Positions 48,706-58,769 of a DNA stretch of 64,000 nt are shown piece by piece. Numbering within the stretch: position 1 is the first letter of the stretch; every line of letters starts with the position of its first letter. Origin of the DNA: Crocosphaera watsonii WH 8501 (lineage in GTDB: Bacteria; Cyanobacteriota; Cyanobacteriia; Cyanobacteriales; Microcystaceae); assembly GCF_000167195.1 (NCBI RefSeq), contig NZ_AADV02000004.1:119979-183978 (forward strand), read 5' to 3'. A model generated the notes under the pieces. It was not told the DNA's origin, did not search any database, and worked only from the letters and a program-made list of their open reading frames with translations. A program made the position numbers and the translations under genes.

Positions 48706-49515
48706 TTATTTATAAGCTTCACAATAAATTGATGATTTTCGATAAGGTGTTCCATCACTATTAATGTCTAAATAATCATCCTTAAAATTAGTAATTTTGC
48801 TAGTTTTTTCGTTTAAAATCTGAATTTTAGAAAAGCCAACTGTTTGCAAAAGAGAAGGTAAAGAATATTTATCATACATCCATTTATGCTTTTCTCCTAA
48901 CATTGTTTGATCAACGATATCTTTTCTATAATCAGTAGGAAAAAGGTTCTTAATTACCCTAATATACCCATTAAATAATTGTCTCTTTATTTTTGTAAAA
49001 TTGAGATAATTGGATGGTTTAGGGGAAGGGGGATCAACATAATAGTTTCTAATATCAACCCCTAATCTATCTTTAACATAATCAATAATTAATTTGTTAT
49101 CTTTTTTGACCACTTCTTTCCAGTAAACATTCATTAAACCCCATTTTTGAGTTCTTACCATTTGATCTAAAAGTTCTATGACTATCCATTTATATTTTTC
49201 TTTATTTTCTGGCTTATCAATATTATTAAGAATATATAAATATTCACGACAAACACTCTCTAAGTCAGGAACAACAATTCTAATTATCCTTCCTTTTTTT
49301 AGCACCCGATAGCATTCGGTTAAGATTTTTTTAGCCTCTTCTAAGGAAAAGTGTTCTAAAAAATGACTGTTATAAATTACATCGACCTCTTCATTTGCAA
49401 AGGGTAAAGAATTCAATAAATTATGAGGAATGACATCAGGATTTTCGGAATTAAAATCCAAATTTACCCAATCTTGACTATATTTATCTCCACATCCGAG
49501 ATTAACTTTTTTCAT
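48706..49515 (-). CDS. Class I SAM-dependent methyltransferase
   Basis: The 269-residue protein has the SAM-binding VNLGCGDKYSQDWVNLDF (motif I), LPFANEEVDVIYNSHFLEHF and the ILTECYRVLKKGRIIRIVVPD post-motif. The same type is frequent in surface-polysaccharide clusters, but no sugar genes adjoin it here other than the WecA-like gene about 1 kb away. The methyl acceptor is unknown. It is a monocistron flanked by short repeats. Confidence 0.85.
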   Translation of the reverse strand: MKKVNLGCGDKYSQDWVNLDFNSENPDVIPHNLLNSLPFANEEVDVIYNSHFLEHFSLEEAKKILTECYRVLKKGRIIRIVVPDLESVCREYLYILNNIDKPENKEKYKWIVIELLDQMVRTQKWGLMNVYWKEVVKKDNKLIIDYVKDRLGVDIRNYYVDPPSPKPSNYLNFTKIKRQLFNGYIRVIKNLFPTDYRKDIVDQTMLGEKHKWMYDKYSLPSLLQTVGFSKIQILNEKTSKITNFKDDYLDINSDGTPYRKSSIYCEAYK

Positions 49516-49577
49516 TTTTCGACTATGAATTGTTTCTTAACAACACACTTAATTATAGCATTTCCCATAGTAGATAG

Positions 49578-49741
49578 TAGGGTGGGCAAATGCTTAAGAC
49601 AGAGGATGAGGAGACTTAACAGTTAATGTTCCCCACCTTGGTAATGATGGTGGGCAACATTAACAATTCCTGGATTATCCCCAGATTTATTCTTTTTTGC
49701 CCACCCTACGAACTACTGTAAGGTGGGAAATGCCCACCCTA
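49578..49741. repeat. Cluster of GTGGGCA-family palindromic repeats
   Basis: TAGGGTGGGCA opens the block and TGCCCACCCTA closes it (49731-49741). Inside, GGTGGGCAACATTAACAATT (about 49649) and TTTTTTGCCCACCCTAC (about 49695) repeat the layout of the copy at 3515-3578. AGGTGGGAAATGCCCACCCT adds another hairpin. The block fills the gap between the methyltransferase and jag genes and has no coding signal. Confidence 0.75.
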
Positions 49742-49755
49742 CGAAGTGATTATAT

Positions 49756-50253
49756 TTAATATCTCGGTTTAACAATTAAACTACGATGGGGTTCTTGTCC
49801 TCGACTTTCTGTGGCAATATCTTGAACATCTTTGAAAAAGGAATGAATCTGACGACGTTCTGCTGAAGAAAGAGCAGTCATTTCTATTTCTTGTCCGGTT
49901 TGACGAACCTTTTGAGCAATATCTTCGGTAAGAGTTCTTAACTGTTGAAGACGTTGTAAACGATAGCCGTTGAGTTCCACTGTAAACCCTTGTTGCTCAG
50001 AATTATCGGCTTTAAGATGAATTACGCTATTGGCTAAATACTGAATTGCGTCAATTCCTTCCCCTCTTTCCCCTAATAGCATGGTTATTTTTTCAAGGGG
50101 TAATTGAGTTTCATCGATGATTAACCAACATTCTTGAGTTCTTTCTAGTTCATTTTCTCGATACTCAACCTTAACATCGGCGGCAAAACCCATTAATGTT
50201 AAGAGTTTTTCTAACCATTCTTTACCTATTTGCTGTTCTTGTTCCATGATCAT
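49756..50253 (-). CDS. jag: Jag/KhpB-like RNA-binding protein (KH and R3H domains)
   Basis: The 165-residue protein has a KH domain with LGERGEGIDAIQYLAN (GXXG-type loop) and a C-terminal R3H domain with MTALSSAERRQIHSFFKDV and ESRGQEPHRSLIVKP. The separate N-terminal Jag domain of firmicutes is absent, as usual in cyanobacteria. It lies downstream of yidC in the same direction, the conserved rpmH-rnpA-yidC-jag order. It probably regulates RNAs linked to envelope growth. The third codon is also ATG and may be the start. Confidence 0.92.
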   Translation of the reverse strand: MIMEQEQQIGKEWLEKLLTLMGFAADVKVEYRENELERTQECWLIIDETQLPLEKITMLLGERGEGIDAIQYLANSVIHLKADNSEQQGFTVELNGYRLQRLQQLRTLTEDIAQKVRQTGQEIEMTALSSAERRQIHSFFKDVQDIATESRGQEPHRSLIVKPRY

Positions 50254-50453
50254 AACTTGAACCTATATTTTATCTATCCTGCCTTGAGTTGATTGGTGAT
50301 AGCTATTATTTTGTCTCTGGCTAAAACGCATTTTAACAATACGTTTTAGCTTTGTTGACAATTTAGGAACCTGAGTTCGACAGAAGAAAATTGATAGAGA
50401 GTTGGCAAAATTTACAAATCTCAAACCCGAATGATCTCATTGCTAAAAGCATA

Positions 50454-50481
50454 ACTCCGAACTCCGAACTCCGAACTCCTA
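50454..50481. repeat. Heptanucleotide tandem repeat, ACTCCGA x4
   Basis: There are three perfect copies of ACTCCGA and one with a single change (ACTCCTA), followed by ACTCACG. It lies eight bases after the yidC stop, between jag and yidC. Heptameric tandem repeats are characteristic of many cyanobacterial genomes. Confidence 0.9.
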
Positions 50482-50488
50482 ACTCACG

Positions 50489-51625
50489 TTAAGAGGGTTT
50501 CTCTTTTTTCTTGGAACGCTTTTCAAAGGGAAGGGTTTGTCTTCCTTTTTCTGCTTTTTCTTGTTCTTCGAGTAACTTCTGTAAGTTGTCTGGTAAGGGT
50601 TCCCTCATTAAAACCAGAGTTTGTAGGGTTTGGAAAACGTTAGCAACAACGATGTACATCAAAACCCCAGCCGGTAAGGGGAAAAAGAGAAACATTCCAC
50701 TAAAAATAAGCGGGGTAATTTTATTGATAGCCTGTTGCTGTTGCGCTCCACCACCAGAAGAACCGGACAATTCTTGGTTGATATAAATACTAGCACCAAA
50801 GAAGAGAATCATCCCTAGAATATCCCAGTTGATAGTACCGTCATCACTGGTGACACCTACCTGCCCCAAAGCTTTGATAAAGAGGAAACCAGTGTTAGCA
50901 GCAATCCCTGGTAGGGTGGCTTCAATGGTGGCTTCTCCTGGGGCTATAGCCTCAATTGTTCCATCTTCGTTAACTTGTAGTCTTTCTGCTCCTTTAGTAA
51001 TTTCATAAGTGGCTTGAATATTACTATCAAGGTTTTGTTGGACTAAGTTAGATAAAGATTGTCCTTCGCTGGTTTGAAATTCAACGGTTGTCTTTTCGCC
51101 AACCCCTAGCGTATTACCCCCAGGCAATAAAGCAGAAATAGGATAATGTTCACCATCAGTCACATAAATATTACTGGGTTTAGTGGCGTAGGGTTGGGGA
51201 ACAATTCGCTCAATTTGCTCTGAGGGCAAAATTTGTACATCAACGGTATAGTTAATGTTAGCGAAAGGCGATCCTCTCAACGTGGCAAATAAAGCGAATA
51301 AAATGGGCATTTGTAACACGAGGGGCAAACAACCGGCTAAGGGGTTGCCAAACTGCTGCATCAGCTTACCCATTTCTTCTTGCTGTTTCGCGGGATCGTC
51401 TTTGTAGCGACTTTGAATTTCTGCTTGTCGCTCTTTCATTAGAGGTTGAGTGATTCGCATTTTCCGCATATTGCGAATTTGGCCTGCACTTAAGGGGTAC
51501 AAACCTAAGCGAATGACTAGGGTTAAGGCAATAATCGCAAAACCGTAGCTTGGCACAATCCCGTAGAAAAAATCTAGGATTGGCAGCATAATGTTTGTGG
51601 AAATAAATCCGATACCAAAATCCAT
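50489..51625 (-). CDS. yidC: Membrane protein insertase YidC/Alb3
   Basis: The 378-residue protein has the conserved core: [20 protein letters not shown] (first helix with the key Arg), [39 protein letters not shown], and the last helices [19 protein letters not shown]. Residues ~150-250 form a lumenal/periplasmic loop. Its end, [20 protein letters not shown], resembles a bacterial Ig-like (BIG2) domain. YidC inserts proteins into the plasma and thylakoid membranes. The C-terminus is basic (KKKEKPS), as in forms that bind ribosomes. Confidence 0.95.
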   Translation of the reverse strand: MDFGIGFISTNIMLPILDFFYGIVPSYGFAIIALTLVIRLGLYPLSAGQIRNMRKMRITQPLMKERQAEIQSRYKDDPAKQQEEMGKLMQQFGNPLAGCLPLVLQMPILFALFATLRGSPFANINYTVDVQILPSEQIERIVPQPYATKPSNIYVTDGEHYPISALLPGGNTLGVGEKTTVEFQTSEGQSLSNLVQQNLDSNIQATYEITKGAERLQVNEDGTIEAIAPGEATIEATLPGIAANTGFLFIKALGQVGVTSDDGTINWDILGMILFFGASIYINQELSGSSGGGAQQQQAINKITPLIFSGMFLFFPLPAGVLMYIVVANVFQTLQTLVLMREPLPDNLQKLLEEQEKAEKGRQTLPFEKRSKKKEKPS

Positions 51626-51734
51626 TCGTCTTAATCCAAGTAATTCCCTGATGGGGTGAACTTTTGTGTAATCTATTCAATAGGAGGAATGAGTAACATA
51701 AGGGTTATCTCAGTCCTAGTGTTGATTTTAGAAG

Positions 51735-52130
51735 TTATTGGGCAGTAATCGCTTCAACGGGTTTCCCTGTTTTGTCGGCGACTTTTTCGGCCATATAATC
51801 ATAAATTTCTCGGAAACGGGGAACGGCACGCATTTCTAAGCGACTTTTATCCCGAAGGGTGACGACAAGATCGCCCCATAATCCAATTCCACGGGGAATT
51901 TTGGCGATTTTAACGATTTCACCGTAAATGATGTCGGTGCGATCATTTCCCATCCAACCCCCAGTAATGGAGATACGGCGATCGGTAATACGATAACGTA
52001 ACCAGATTGCACGTACTATGGCTCCAACGGTTAGGGGCAAACAAATCACCGTGAATCCTAGTAGTATATTGATGATTAAATCCCCAACGTGAGGGCCTCC
52101 TTCATAAAATGTGTTCTCTCTTATACCCAT
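51735..52130 (-). CDS. PH domain (bacterial PH) membrane protein
   Basis: The 131-residue protein has one hydrophobic segment (IINILLGFTVICLPLTVGAIVRA). A bacterial PH-like domain follows, with YRITDRRISITGGWMGN, IIYGEIVKIAKI and WGDLVVTLRDKSRLEMRAV. It overlaps the end of rnpA by 29 bases, so it is translationally coupled to it, and it precedes yidC. Its role is unknown; the position suggests a link to membrane protein insertion. Confidence 0.85.
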   Translation of the reverse strand: MGIRENTFYEGGPHVGDLIINILLGFTVICLPLTVGAIVRAIWLRYRITDRRISITGGWMGNDRTDIIYGEIVKIAKIPRGIGLWGDLVVTLRDKSRLEMRAVPRFREIYDYMAEKVADKTGKPVEAITAQ

Positions 52131-52485
52131 GAATTATCTCGGCTTTAATTAACAACTCTTCTAATTCTCGCAAAAAATGTTCATATTTGCACTCGGTTGC
52201 GTTACGCTTGACCACGATCACCACCTGATAACCTGGCTTAATCATCGGTAGAAAAACACGAATAACTCCTTTAATTTGTCGTTTTAGACGATTGCGGGTC
52301 ACTGCTTTTTTACTAACCTTTCGACTGACGGAAATGCCAAATTGTGTTGGTGGTGTAGTTGGTTGTTGGTCAGCTTTGGACAATACCTTCATAACCAAGT
52401 GATGACTTTGATAGCGTTTTCCTCGGTTATAAACGGTTTGAAATGCCTTGGGATGTCTCAGGCGGTTTGATTTGGGTAATCCCAC
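52102..52485 (-). CDS. rnpA: Ribonuclease P protein component
   Basis: The 127-residue protein starts MGLPKSNRLRHPKAFQTVYN. It has the RNP-binding signature around KVSKKAVTRNRLKRQIKGVIR, typical of RnpA. It binds the RNase P RNA for 5' processing of tRNAs. It follows rpmH by about 46 bases, the standard arrangement. Confidence 0.96.
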   Translation of the reverse strand: MGLPKSNRLRHPKAFQTVYNRGKRYQSHHLVMKVLSKADQQPTTPPTQFGISVSRKVSKKAVTRNRLKRQIKGVIRVFLPMIKPGYQVVIVVKRNATECKYEHFLRELEELLIKAEIIHGYKREHIL

Positions 52486-52531
52486 GGTTGACCATTCTGG
52501 CTAATCTGAATAGTGGGGAAAGGTCTATTTT

Positions 52532-52669
52532 CTAGACGGATAAGCGATGTCTTCCTTTTTTCCGTCTTGCTTGAATGACTTTACGGCCATTACTCTTTCT
52601 CATCCTGGCACGAAACCCTGATGTTCTTTTTTGCTTACGATTAGTTCCCCCTAAGGTACGCTGAGTCAC
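52532..52669 (-). CDS. rpmH: 50S ribosomal protein L34
   Basis: The 45-residue protein starts at a GTG (52669) and reads [20 protein letters not shown], then [20 protein letters not shown] and RLSV before a TAG at 52532-52534. This is the full L34 with its typical internal RMR and GR.V...RR motifs. It is the first gene of the rpmH-rnpA-PH-yidC-jag run on this strand. Confidence 0.96.
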   Translation of the reverse strand: MTQRTLGGTNRKQKRTSGFRARMRKSNGRKVIQARRKKGRHRLSV

Positions 52670-52757
52670 AATTTTTGCCCTCCGACAACGTTATTTTAGT
52701 TTAAGTCTTTAAATACACAGTCCCTTATTATAACACTTTCTAATTGGGTGCATCAAT

Positions 52758-52784
52758 GTGTGGGGAGTGTGGGGAGTGTGGGGA
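52758..52784. repeat. 9-bp tandem repeat, GTGTGGGGA x3
   Basis: There are three perfect adjacent copies of GTGTGGGGA, between rpmH and the second TamB-like gene. No gene is seen here. Confidence 0.85.
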
Positions 52785-52835
52785 GTTTGAGCATCCTGCT
52801 CACTAATCTCGAATTAATTATTAATTGTGAATTAA

Positions 52836-55800
52836 CTAAAATTTACTTTCATAGCGGATGGTTGCTTCATTTAAAGTATAGTCGTAAGAAAAGCGAACTG
52901 TAGACTTATTTTCTAGTTGATAAACGGTTTCTAGGACAGGAAATAATCTAAAGTTAGGTAATCCAAGACTATCCCCAAATTGAGTGGTTTCTTGATTGGC
53001 ATTAAACACCCAATCTTGTAAGAAAGGTAAGATTACTACTGCTGATTGTACCACACCTGTTTCTACTAATTGGCTAAAATTTTGTTTTTGTAATTTTTCA
53101 ACTACATCGGGCAGTTGTTGACCAAATAGTGTTAATAATTCCGTATTACTTAAAGGAGGATTACTGGAAAAAGAAACAATGGGCGATCGCAATAAGTCTG
53201 CTATGGAATTTGCTCCTAAGTTATTAATTTCAATACATCTAGCTAAAGCGTTTAAGTTTTCTGGAGACGTTTTATTATACGTAGTAATAGGTGGTGTATT
53301 TCCATCATTAAGCTGACAAACATCTTCAAAAATATTGCCAACATTAGGTAAAACTTCACTAGCACTTCCAGCAACTCTTAAGCTTATTTCGGATGATTTT
53401 GCTCTCCCGCTTTGGACAATATCATCGGTGATTTCATTGTCTTCAATTGAACGGAGTGCGACGGCAAAAATATATAGTTTTAGCTCTAAATCAATTAGGG
53501 GATTTAACAAACCTTGTTTTGGTAAAAAAGTCAAGGTATTTTCATTTTGATCGCTGACAAAAACACGAGTTACAGGTAAATTGACTTGACCATTATTTAT
53601 TCTTATTTTTCCTGATGGTTCAATTCTTAAAAATTCTGCTAAAGATAAACTATTAATTTGACCATTTAATGTTAAATCACCACTGAGACTAAGAAAGGTT
53701 TTGGGAAGGGTTAATGTTCTTTCACTTTGAAGAGAAATATTATCAATATTGATGCTAAAATTATTTAATTCTGGTGGAATTATGATACTATTTCTAGTTG
53801 CAAGGACTCCTACCCATTTTTGAAACAAAGGTGTTGTTTCTTCTACTTTTAAGTTTAAGTTAGGTACTTGTATTGTTCCTTCTGTTAAGTTAATATTTCC
53901 AGCAATCTTAGGGCTAATTAATGCTCCTGTAATTATGATATTGCCATTAATTAGTCCCTGATAAATTCCTGATTCATTCACTTCGTCTTGACTAACTTGG
54001 ATGGTGAGAGGATTATTAATATCTTGTTCGTTTTGAAGTGGTAATAAAGGAAATTTTCCTGTAATATCTAAGCGGGTTTTTACAACATCTAGGGTTAATT
54101 GGTCAACATTAAGACTTCTATTATTCAGGTTTGCTCCTCCATTTAAGGTAACAACTGTGGGTAGTAAATTATTAGTAAATTGTGCATTATTTAAGTTTAA
54201 GTTAATTTGACTATCAGGGGTGAGAGAAATTCTTAGTTGATTGTCAACAAATATTTTTCCTTGGATATTAGCTGTAATATTCCCTTCTCCCCCAACCCAA
54301 ATAATTTTGTCTAGGGTTAAAGGTTGTAGTAAAGTAAAAGCTTCTTTTCCTAAGTTAGCTGTAATTTTGAATTGATCATTAGTGTTTTCTACAATAGGGA
54401 AAGGTAGAGTAGCAGAGATATTAATAAATTCAGGTTGAGTCGTTGCTACTTCTAATTTATCATTACTATAATTAAATTCACCTCCTAAATCAAGGTTAAG
54501 TAATCGAGCATTAATTGCACCATCATTAAATTCAAAAACACCGTCAACTATGGGAGCATTTAAACTACCATTAACTGTCCCTTCTACATTAATAACACCG
54601 TTAACATCGCTAGGAACAACAATTAAATTACGAACTAAATCTAAAGTTAATTTTTCTACTTTAAAGGTAGATGAATTAAGAGAAAAATCAGAATTTTTAT
54701 AAGATAAATTTAGAATTCCCGATGCAGTTGCTTCGCCTAATTTTATCTCAGGATTAAGGGTGATTGTTCTATCTTGGAGTTGTCCATTGATGGCTATTTT
54801 TTCAATAGGAATGACTTGGGAACCTTCCATAATTAATCCTAATGATGGTACAATTGAAGCGGTAGAAGGTTGAGGAGTCCATGTCCATTTATTTCCTGAA
54901 AATTCTATAGCTAATTGAGGATTATTTATGGTTCCCATTAGTATTATTTCTGCGTTGTATTGTCCTTTAATATTTAATTCTCTCGGTAAATCTCCTGCTT
55001 GTGTTTTGGTAAAAAATTCTTCTATTTTCTGGTCATTAAGCCAAAATTGATAAAGTTTTTCAGCAAGGGAATTGAAAGAATTTCCAGCAGTATTAGTCTG
55101 CATATTTTTTGCTGTAGTAAAATCGTTTGTTTTCAGTCTTACTAATCTTAATAAGTTATCCCAATTATATAGTTGTAAAGCTATTAGCAAATCTTCAATA
55201 TTTCCTAGAGCAATATCCACTTTTCCTTGAACTTTCCCTGAGTTAACATCTAAGTTACCGACAATATTATAATTACTATTTCCTATGATTAGTTGAGTTT
55301 TTTCTAACTGAATTAGGTTATTTTTATAGGTTAAAAATGCTTCAAATTTATCTGCGATTACATCTCCAAAACGAGGAAATTTAATAGTTAACTTTCCCAC
55401 AGTATTTAAGTCAGATGGGTTAAAACTTATTTCTAGATTAATTAACCCCTGTAAATACTCAGGTAATCCATAGTTACCCAAAGGTGCTATTTTTAAGACA
55501 TCGATGGGTAAACTGTCTACTTTTGCTACTAAATTATCATTTTGACGTTTTACAGTACCAATAAGAGGAATATTATTATTATAGGTTTGGCGAATTTCAA
55601 AAGAGTCTATAATAGAAGTTAATGAACAATTTTCAACTAAGCAAGGATTAAAAATAGCACTTATTTTATCTTGTTTACCTTCTATATTAAAAGAAATTTT
55701 ATTGGAAGAGTCTATATCAATTTTTCCCCTTAACTCTGGTTCAAACTGTTGTTCATTAAAACTTAAATTAGCTACATTAACATCACCTATGATTTCTAAA

Positions 55801-58769
55801 TTTCCTGGTAATAAAGGTGCAGTTAAGAGATTTTTACCCAATAAAGTTCCTGTAAAATTACCTTCTCCTGTTAATGCTACTGTTGTGGGCAATATTTGTC
55901 TATTAACAGGTATTTTATCTAATAATTGTGTGAGAGGTAATTCAGCTAAATTAAAGTTAGTATCAACATCAAAGGAAAATTGTTCAATATCTGGTGAAGT
56001 CCAAATATTGGTAACCACAAAGTTTCCTTTTGCTTGAAGATTTTGTTTTCCTACTTCTAAAGATACTCTATTAACTGTGATAGGAAGTAATGACGCAGAT
56101 GTCAAGAGAGGAGTTAGAGGAAGAGATGCACTAATTTTACTATTTAACTTATCAGAGGTAAAAGCAGCAAATAAATCAGGTTGTAAACTAGATAAATCAA
56201 TGTTTTGTGTTGTGATATTACCGAAAATACGATCATTATTTATTTCTCCATCAATAGTGATTATTCCTTCTGCTATTTCTATTTCTGTCTTAGTATTTCC
56301 TTGAAAATCATTAAACTTTAATGCGAGTAAGGATGATAAATTACCTCTAAAATTACTTTCTGCTTTTATAACTTTTATAACAGGATATCCTTCAATAATA
56401 AATGGTGCGATAGATAAGGGAGTTAATGCTGCACTTCCTGTAATTATACCTTGGTTTATTTCTGTGTTTGCTGTTATACTCCGATTAGCAATCAAGAGAT
56501 CACCATTAGCGGTTATTTGTAAATTGTTAAGGTTAGATATTAGATTAGAAAAATTCAGTATTCTCAAGTTTCCTACTATATTAATATCAGTATTAAGCAA
56601 TTTGACAGGAATAGGAATCTTAGTAATCAGTTTATCAATGGATAAATTGTTAATATTAGCAACTGCTTCTAAAGATTCATTTTCTAGTTTAGCTGTTGCT
56701 GTAACTAAACTATCTTCTATTTGAATAACTATGTTTCCATTACCATTGATAGCACTTAAATTAATATTTTTGCTGTTCCAAATACTCTCTAAATTACCAG
56801 AAACTTTTAAACGAGCATTATGAACTAATACGGGTATAGGCAGGTTAGAAACAAATGAATTAATGGGCAATGCTATTGTAGTAACTTCTGTTTGTAAATT
56901 AGTATTTTCAAGATTACTGTTAACAAGCACTTTCCCTTCATTAACTAATAAAGAAAGATTAGAATCAACATTAAGAGATGAAATAAAGGGTTTATTGATA
57001 TTTCCAGTTATGCGAATATTTCCTTGTTGTAATACTAAATTATTAGGACATTGAAGAGTAATCTTGACACAGAGAATACTGCTAAAAGGTGTTAAATTTA
57101 ATTCTTCTGTATTAATATAAGTTTGCCATTTTTTTGTTTTTAAACTGCCACTTCCTGCAATATTAATGATTCCTTGTTCAGTACGAATATTTGTATCTTT
57201 TAAGAATAAGTTATTTTTTTTGATGAGAATCTCACCTTGACTAATAATGGTAGTATTAGGTTGAGAAAAATCACCAGAAGTATCCCACTTAATTAAACCA
57301 TTAATATCACTCATTTGTCCTTCTATTTTTCCTTTTGCTTCCAATAAATTGAGGTTGATATCAGAAGGTAAAGGATAATAGGTATTAATTAATTGTTTAG
57401 TGGGTAAAGCTACTTGAAAGTCAAGTTGAATAGGAAATTGTTTAATATCTATAGGTTTATTTTGTTTAATTAGTTGACTAATATTATGTGTAATTTTTCC
57501 TTTCGCTTCTATTTTTTCTCCTGCTTGGGCTTCAATCAAAAACTTTTCTAATAAAGTTTCATCTAAACTAACTTTGAATTCTGCTAAAATTGTTTTGAAA
57601 GGTGTTTTTTCAAAAATAATGGGGTTATGATTAATTATTTTTCCTTCAATCAGAGGCTCACTAATCAAACCAGTTATATCAAAATTAATATTGAACTTTC
57701 CCTTTGCTTCCACTGGTAAAATAATGGGAATGACTCCAAAAACATTATCAATACTAAAATTTTGAACATTAATTTTTATATTGCTTCCCTGCTGCCAATC
57801 ATAATAACCTTGTAACTGAGTAATAATATCCCCTAAAACAATTTTACCTTTCTCAATTAATATCTTATTTTCCTCAAATTGAAATAATAAATCTGCTTGA
57901 ATAGGTTGCTTAAGGGATGTTGTTTTTGCTTGCACATCTTTCAATGCGAAATCACCTTCTCCTTTCGTTTCCCTCAAATCCCGTAAAGATGGTAAATTAA
58001 GATTCAAATTAGCCTGAAGATAACTCTCATCAATATTGAAAGGAAGATTAGGAAAAATAGACAACCAAGCTGCTAAGGGGAACTGATTTAATTGCAAATT
58101 AAGCTTAGTCTGTGTACTGTTAACAAAAGTTTCTCCTTCTAGTTTAATTTCATTACTCTCTACTAACCCTAAACCCAGATTATAAAGCCACTTTCGCTGC
58201 TCACCTTTTTGATATTCTAGATTTCCATCTACCTGAATATTGATCGTTTTTTCTGATTGGTAAGGTAATAAAATGATCTCAGTATTATCAACATCCACAG
58301 AGATATCAAAATTGAGAGGAATTACCTCATCAGTGGCCTTGACATTTAACCATTGACCCGGTTTATTTTCACGAATATTAACCTTAACACTTTCAGGAGA
58401 GAGATGAAGAGTTAACTTTCTTTGTAATAAAATAGTTAAAGGGTTGAAGGTAATCTTAATATTTTCGGCGGTTAATTGATTAGTATGTTGAGGAGTTTCT
58501 GGAATAGAAGCCCCATCTAGTTGTAAACTGGTAAAGGAAAATCCCTCTAACTCACCAATTTCTATGGGACGATGAATCACTTTACTCAGTCTTTCTTCCA
58601 ACCAAGGAGGTAAATACTCCCTGAGAATGAAACTTAATCCCGCATAACCGATGAAAACCAGGGTTACAGAAGTCGTTGCTATGATGATAGTCTTCGGTTT
58701 CTGGGCAAATCTTAAAAAACGGTTGAATTGATTAGAAAACGGGTTAGGAGGTTGGGGAGACTGACTCAT
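52836..58769 (-). CDS. TamB-like giant envelope protein 2 (DUF490)
   Basis: The 1977-residue protein has one N-terminal membrane helix (TIIIATTSVTLVFIGYAGLSF) and LPPWLEERLSKVIHRPIEIG, then about 1500 residues of beta-helical repeats. The C-terminal TamB domain contains RIEPSGKIRINNGQVNLPVT and FNLRFP-like barrel-directed strands, and ends ATIRYESKF with a terminal Phe. It has the same layout as the protein at 26662. The organisation fits a periplasm-spanning groove that moves lipids or helps assemble outer membrane proteins. It is divergent from the Ycf66 gene. Confidence 0.9.
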   Translation of the reverse strand: MSQSPQPPNPFSNQFNRFLRFAQKPKTIIIATTSVTLVFIGYAGLSFILREYLPPWLEERLSKVIHRPIEIGELEGFSFTSLQLDGASIPETPQHTNQLTAENIKITFNPLTILLQRKLTLHLSPESVKVNIRENKPGQWLNVKATDEVIPLNFDISVDVDNTEIILLPYQSEKTINIQVDGNLEYQKGEQRKWLYNLGLGLVESNEIKLEGETFVNSTQTKLNLQLNQFPLAAWLSIFPNLPFNIDESYLQANLNLNLPSLRDLRETKGEGDFALKDVQAKTTSLKQPIQADLLFQFEENKILIEKGKIVLGDIITQLQGYYDWQQGSNIKINVQNFSIDNVFGVIPIILPVEAKGKFNINFDITGLISEPLIEGKIINHNPIIFEKTPFKTILAEFKVSLDETLLEKFLIEAQAGEKIEAKGKITHNISQLIKQNKPIDIKQFPIQLDFQVALPTKQLINTYYPLPSDINLNLLEAKGKIEGQMSDINGLIKWDTSGDFSQPNTTIISQGEILIKKNNLFLKDTNIRTEQGIINIAGSGSLKTKKWQTYINTEELNLTPFSSILCVKITLQCPNNLVLQQGNIRITGNINKPFISSLNVDSNLSLLVNEGKVLVNSNLENTNLQTEVTTIALPINSFVSNLPIPVLVHNARLKVSGNLESIWNSKNINLSAINGNGNIVIQIEDSLVTATAKLENESLEAVANINNLSIDKLITKIPIPVKLLNTDINIVGNLRILNFSNLISNLNNLQITANGDLLIANRSITANTEINQGIITGSAALTPLSIAPFIIEGYPVIKVIKAESNFRGNLSSLLALKFNDFQGNTKTEIEIAEGIITIDGEINNDRIFGNITTQNIDLSSLQPDLFAAFTSDKLNSKISASLPLTPLLTSASLLPITVNRVSLEVGKQNLQAKGNFVVTNIWTSPDIEQFSFDVDTNFNLAELPLTQLLDKIPVNRQILPTTVALTGEGNFTGTLLGKNLLTAPLLPGNLEIIGDVNVANLSFNEQQFEPELRGKIDIDSSNKISFNIEGKQDKISAIFNPCLVENCSLTSIIDSFEIRQTYNNNIPLIGTVKRQNDNLVAKVDSLPIDVLKIAPLGNYGLPEYLQGLINLEISFNPSDLNTVGKLTIKFPRFGDVIADKFEAFLTYKNNLIQLEKTQLIIGNSNYNIVGNLDVNSGKVQGKVDIALGNIEDLLIALQLYNWDNLLRLVRLKTNDFTTAKNMQTNTAGNSFNSLAEKLYQFWLNDQKIEEFFTKTQAGDLPRELNIKGQYNAEIILMGTINNPQLAIEFSGNKWTWTPQPSTASIVPSLGLIMEGSQVIPIEKIAINGQLQDRTITLNPEIKLGEATASGILNLSYKNSDFSLNSSTFKVEKLTLDLVRNLIVVPSDVNGVINVEGTVNGSLNAPIVDGVFEFNDGAINARLLNLDLGGEFNYSNDKLEVATTQPEFINISATLPFPIVENTNDQFKITANLGKEAFTLLQPLTLDKIIWVGGEGNITANIQGKIFVDNQLRISLTPDSQINLNLNNAQFTNNLLPTVVTLNGGANLNNRSLNVDQLTLDVVKTRLDITGKFPLLPLQNEQDINNPLTIQVSQDEVNESGIYQGLINGNIIITGALISPKIAGNINLTEGTIQVPNLNLKVEETTPLFQKWVGVLATRNSIIIPPELNNFSINIDNISLQSERTLTLPKTFLSLSGDLTLNGQINSLSLAEFLRIEPSGKIRINNGQVNLPVTRVFVSDQNENTLTFLPKQGLLNPLIDLELKLYIFAVALRSIEDNEITDDIVQSGRAKSSEISLRVAGSASEVLPNVGNIFEDVCQLNDGNTPPITTYNKTSPENLNALARCIEINNLGANSIADLLRSPIVSFSSNPPLSNTELLTLFGQQLPDVVEKLQKQNFSQLVETGVVQSAVVILPFLQDWVFNANQETTQFGDSLGLPNFRLFPVLETVYQLENKSTVRFSYDYTLNEATIRYESKF

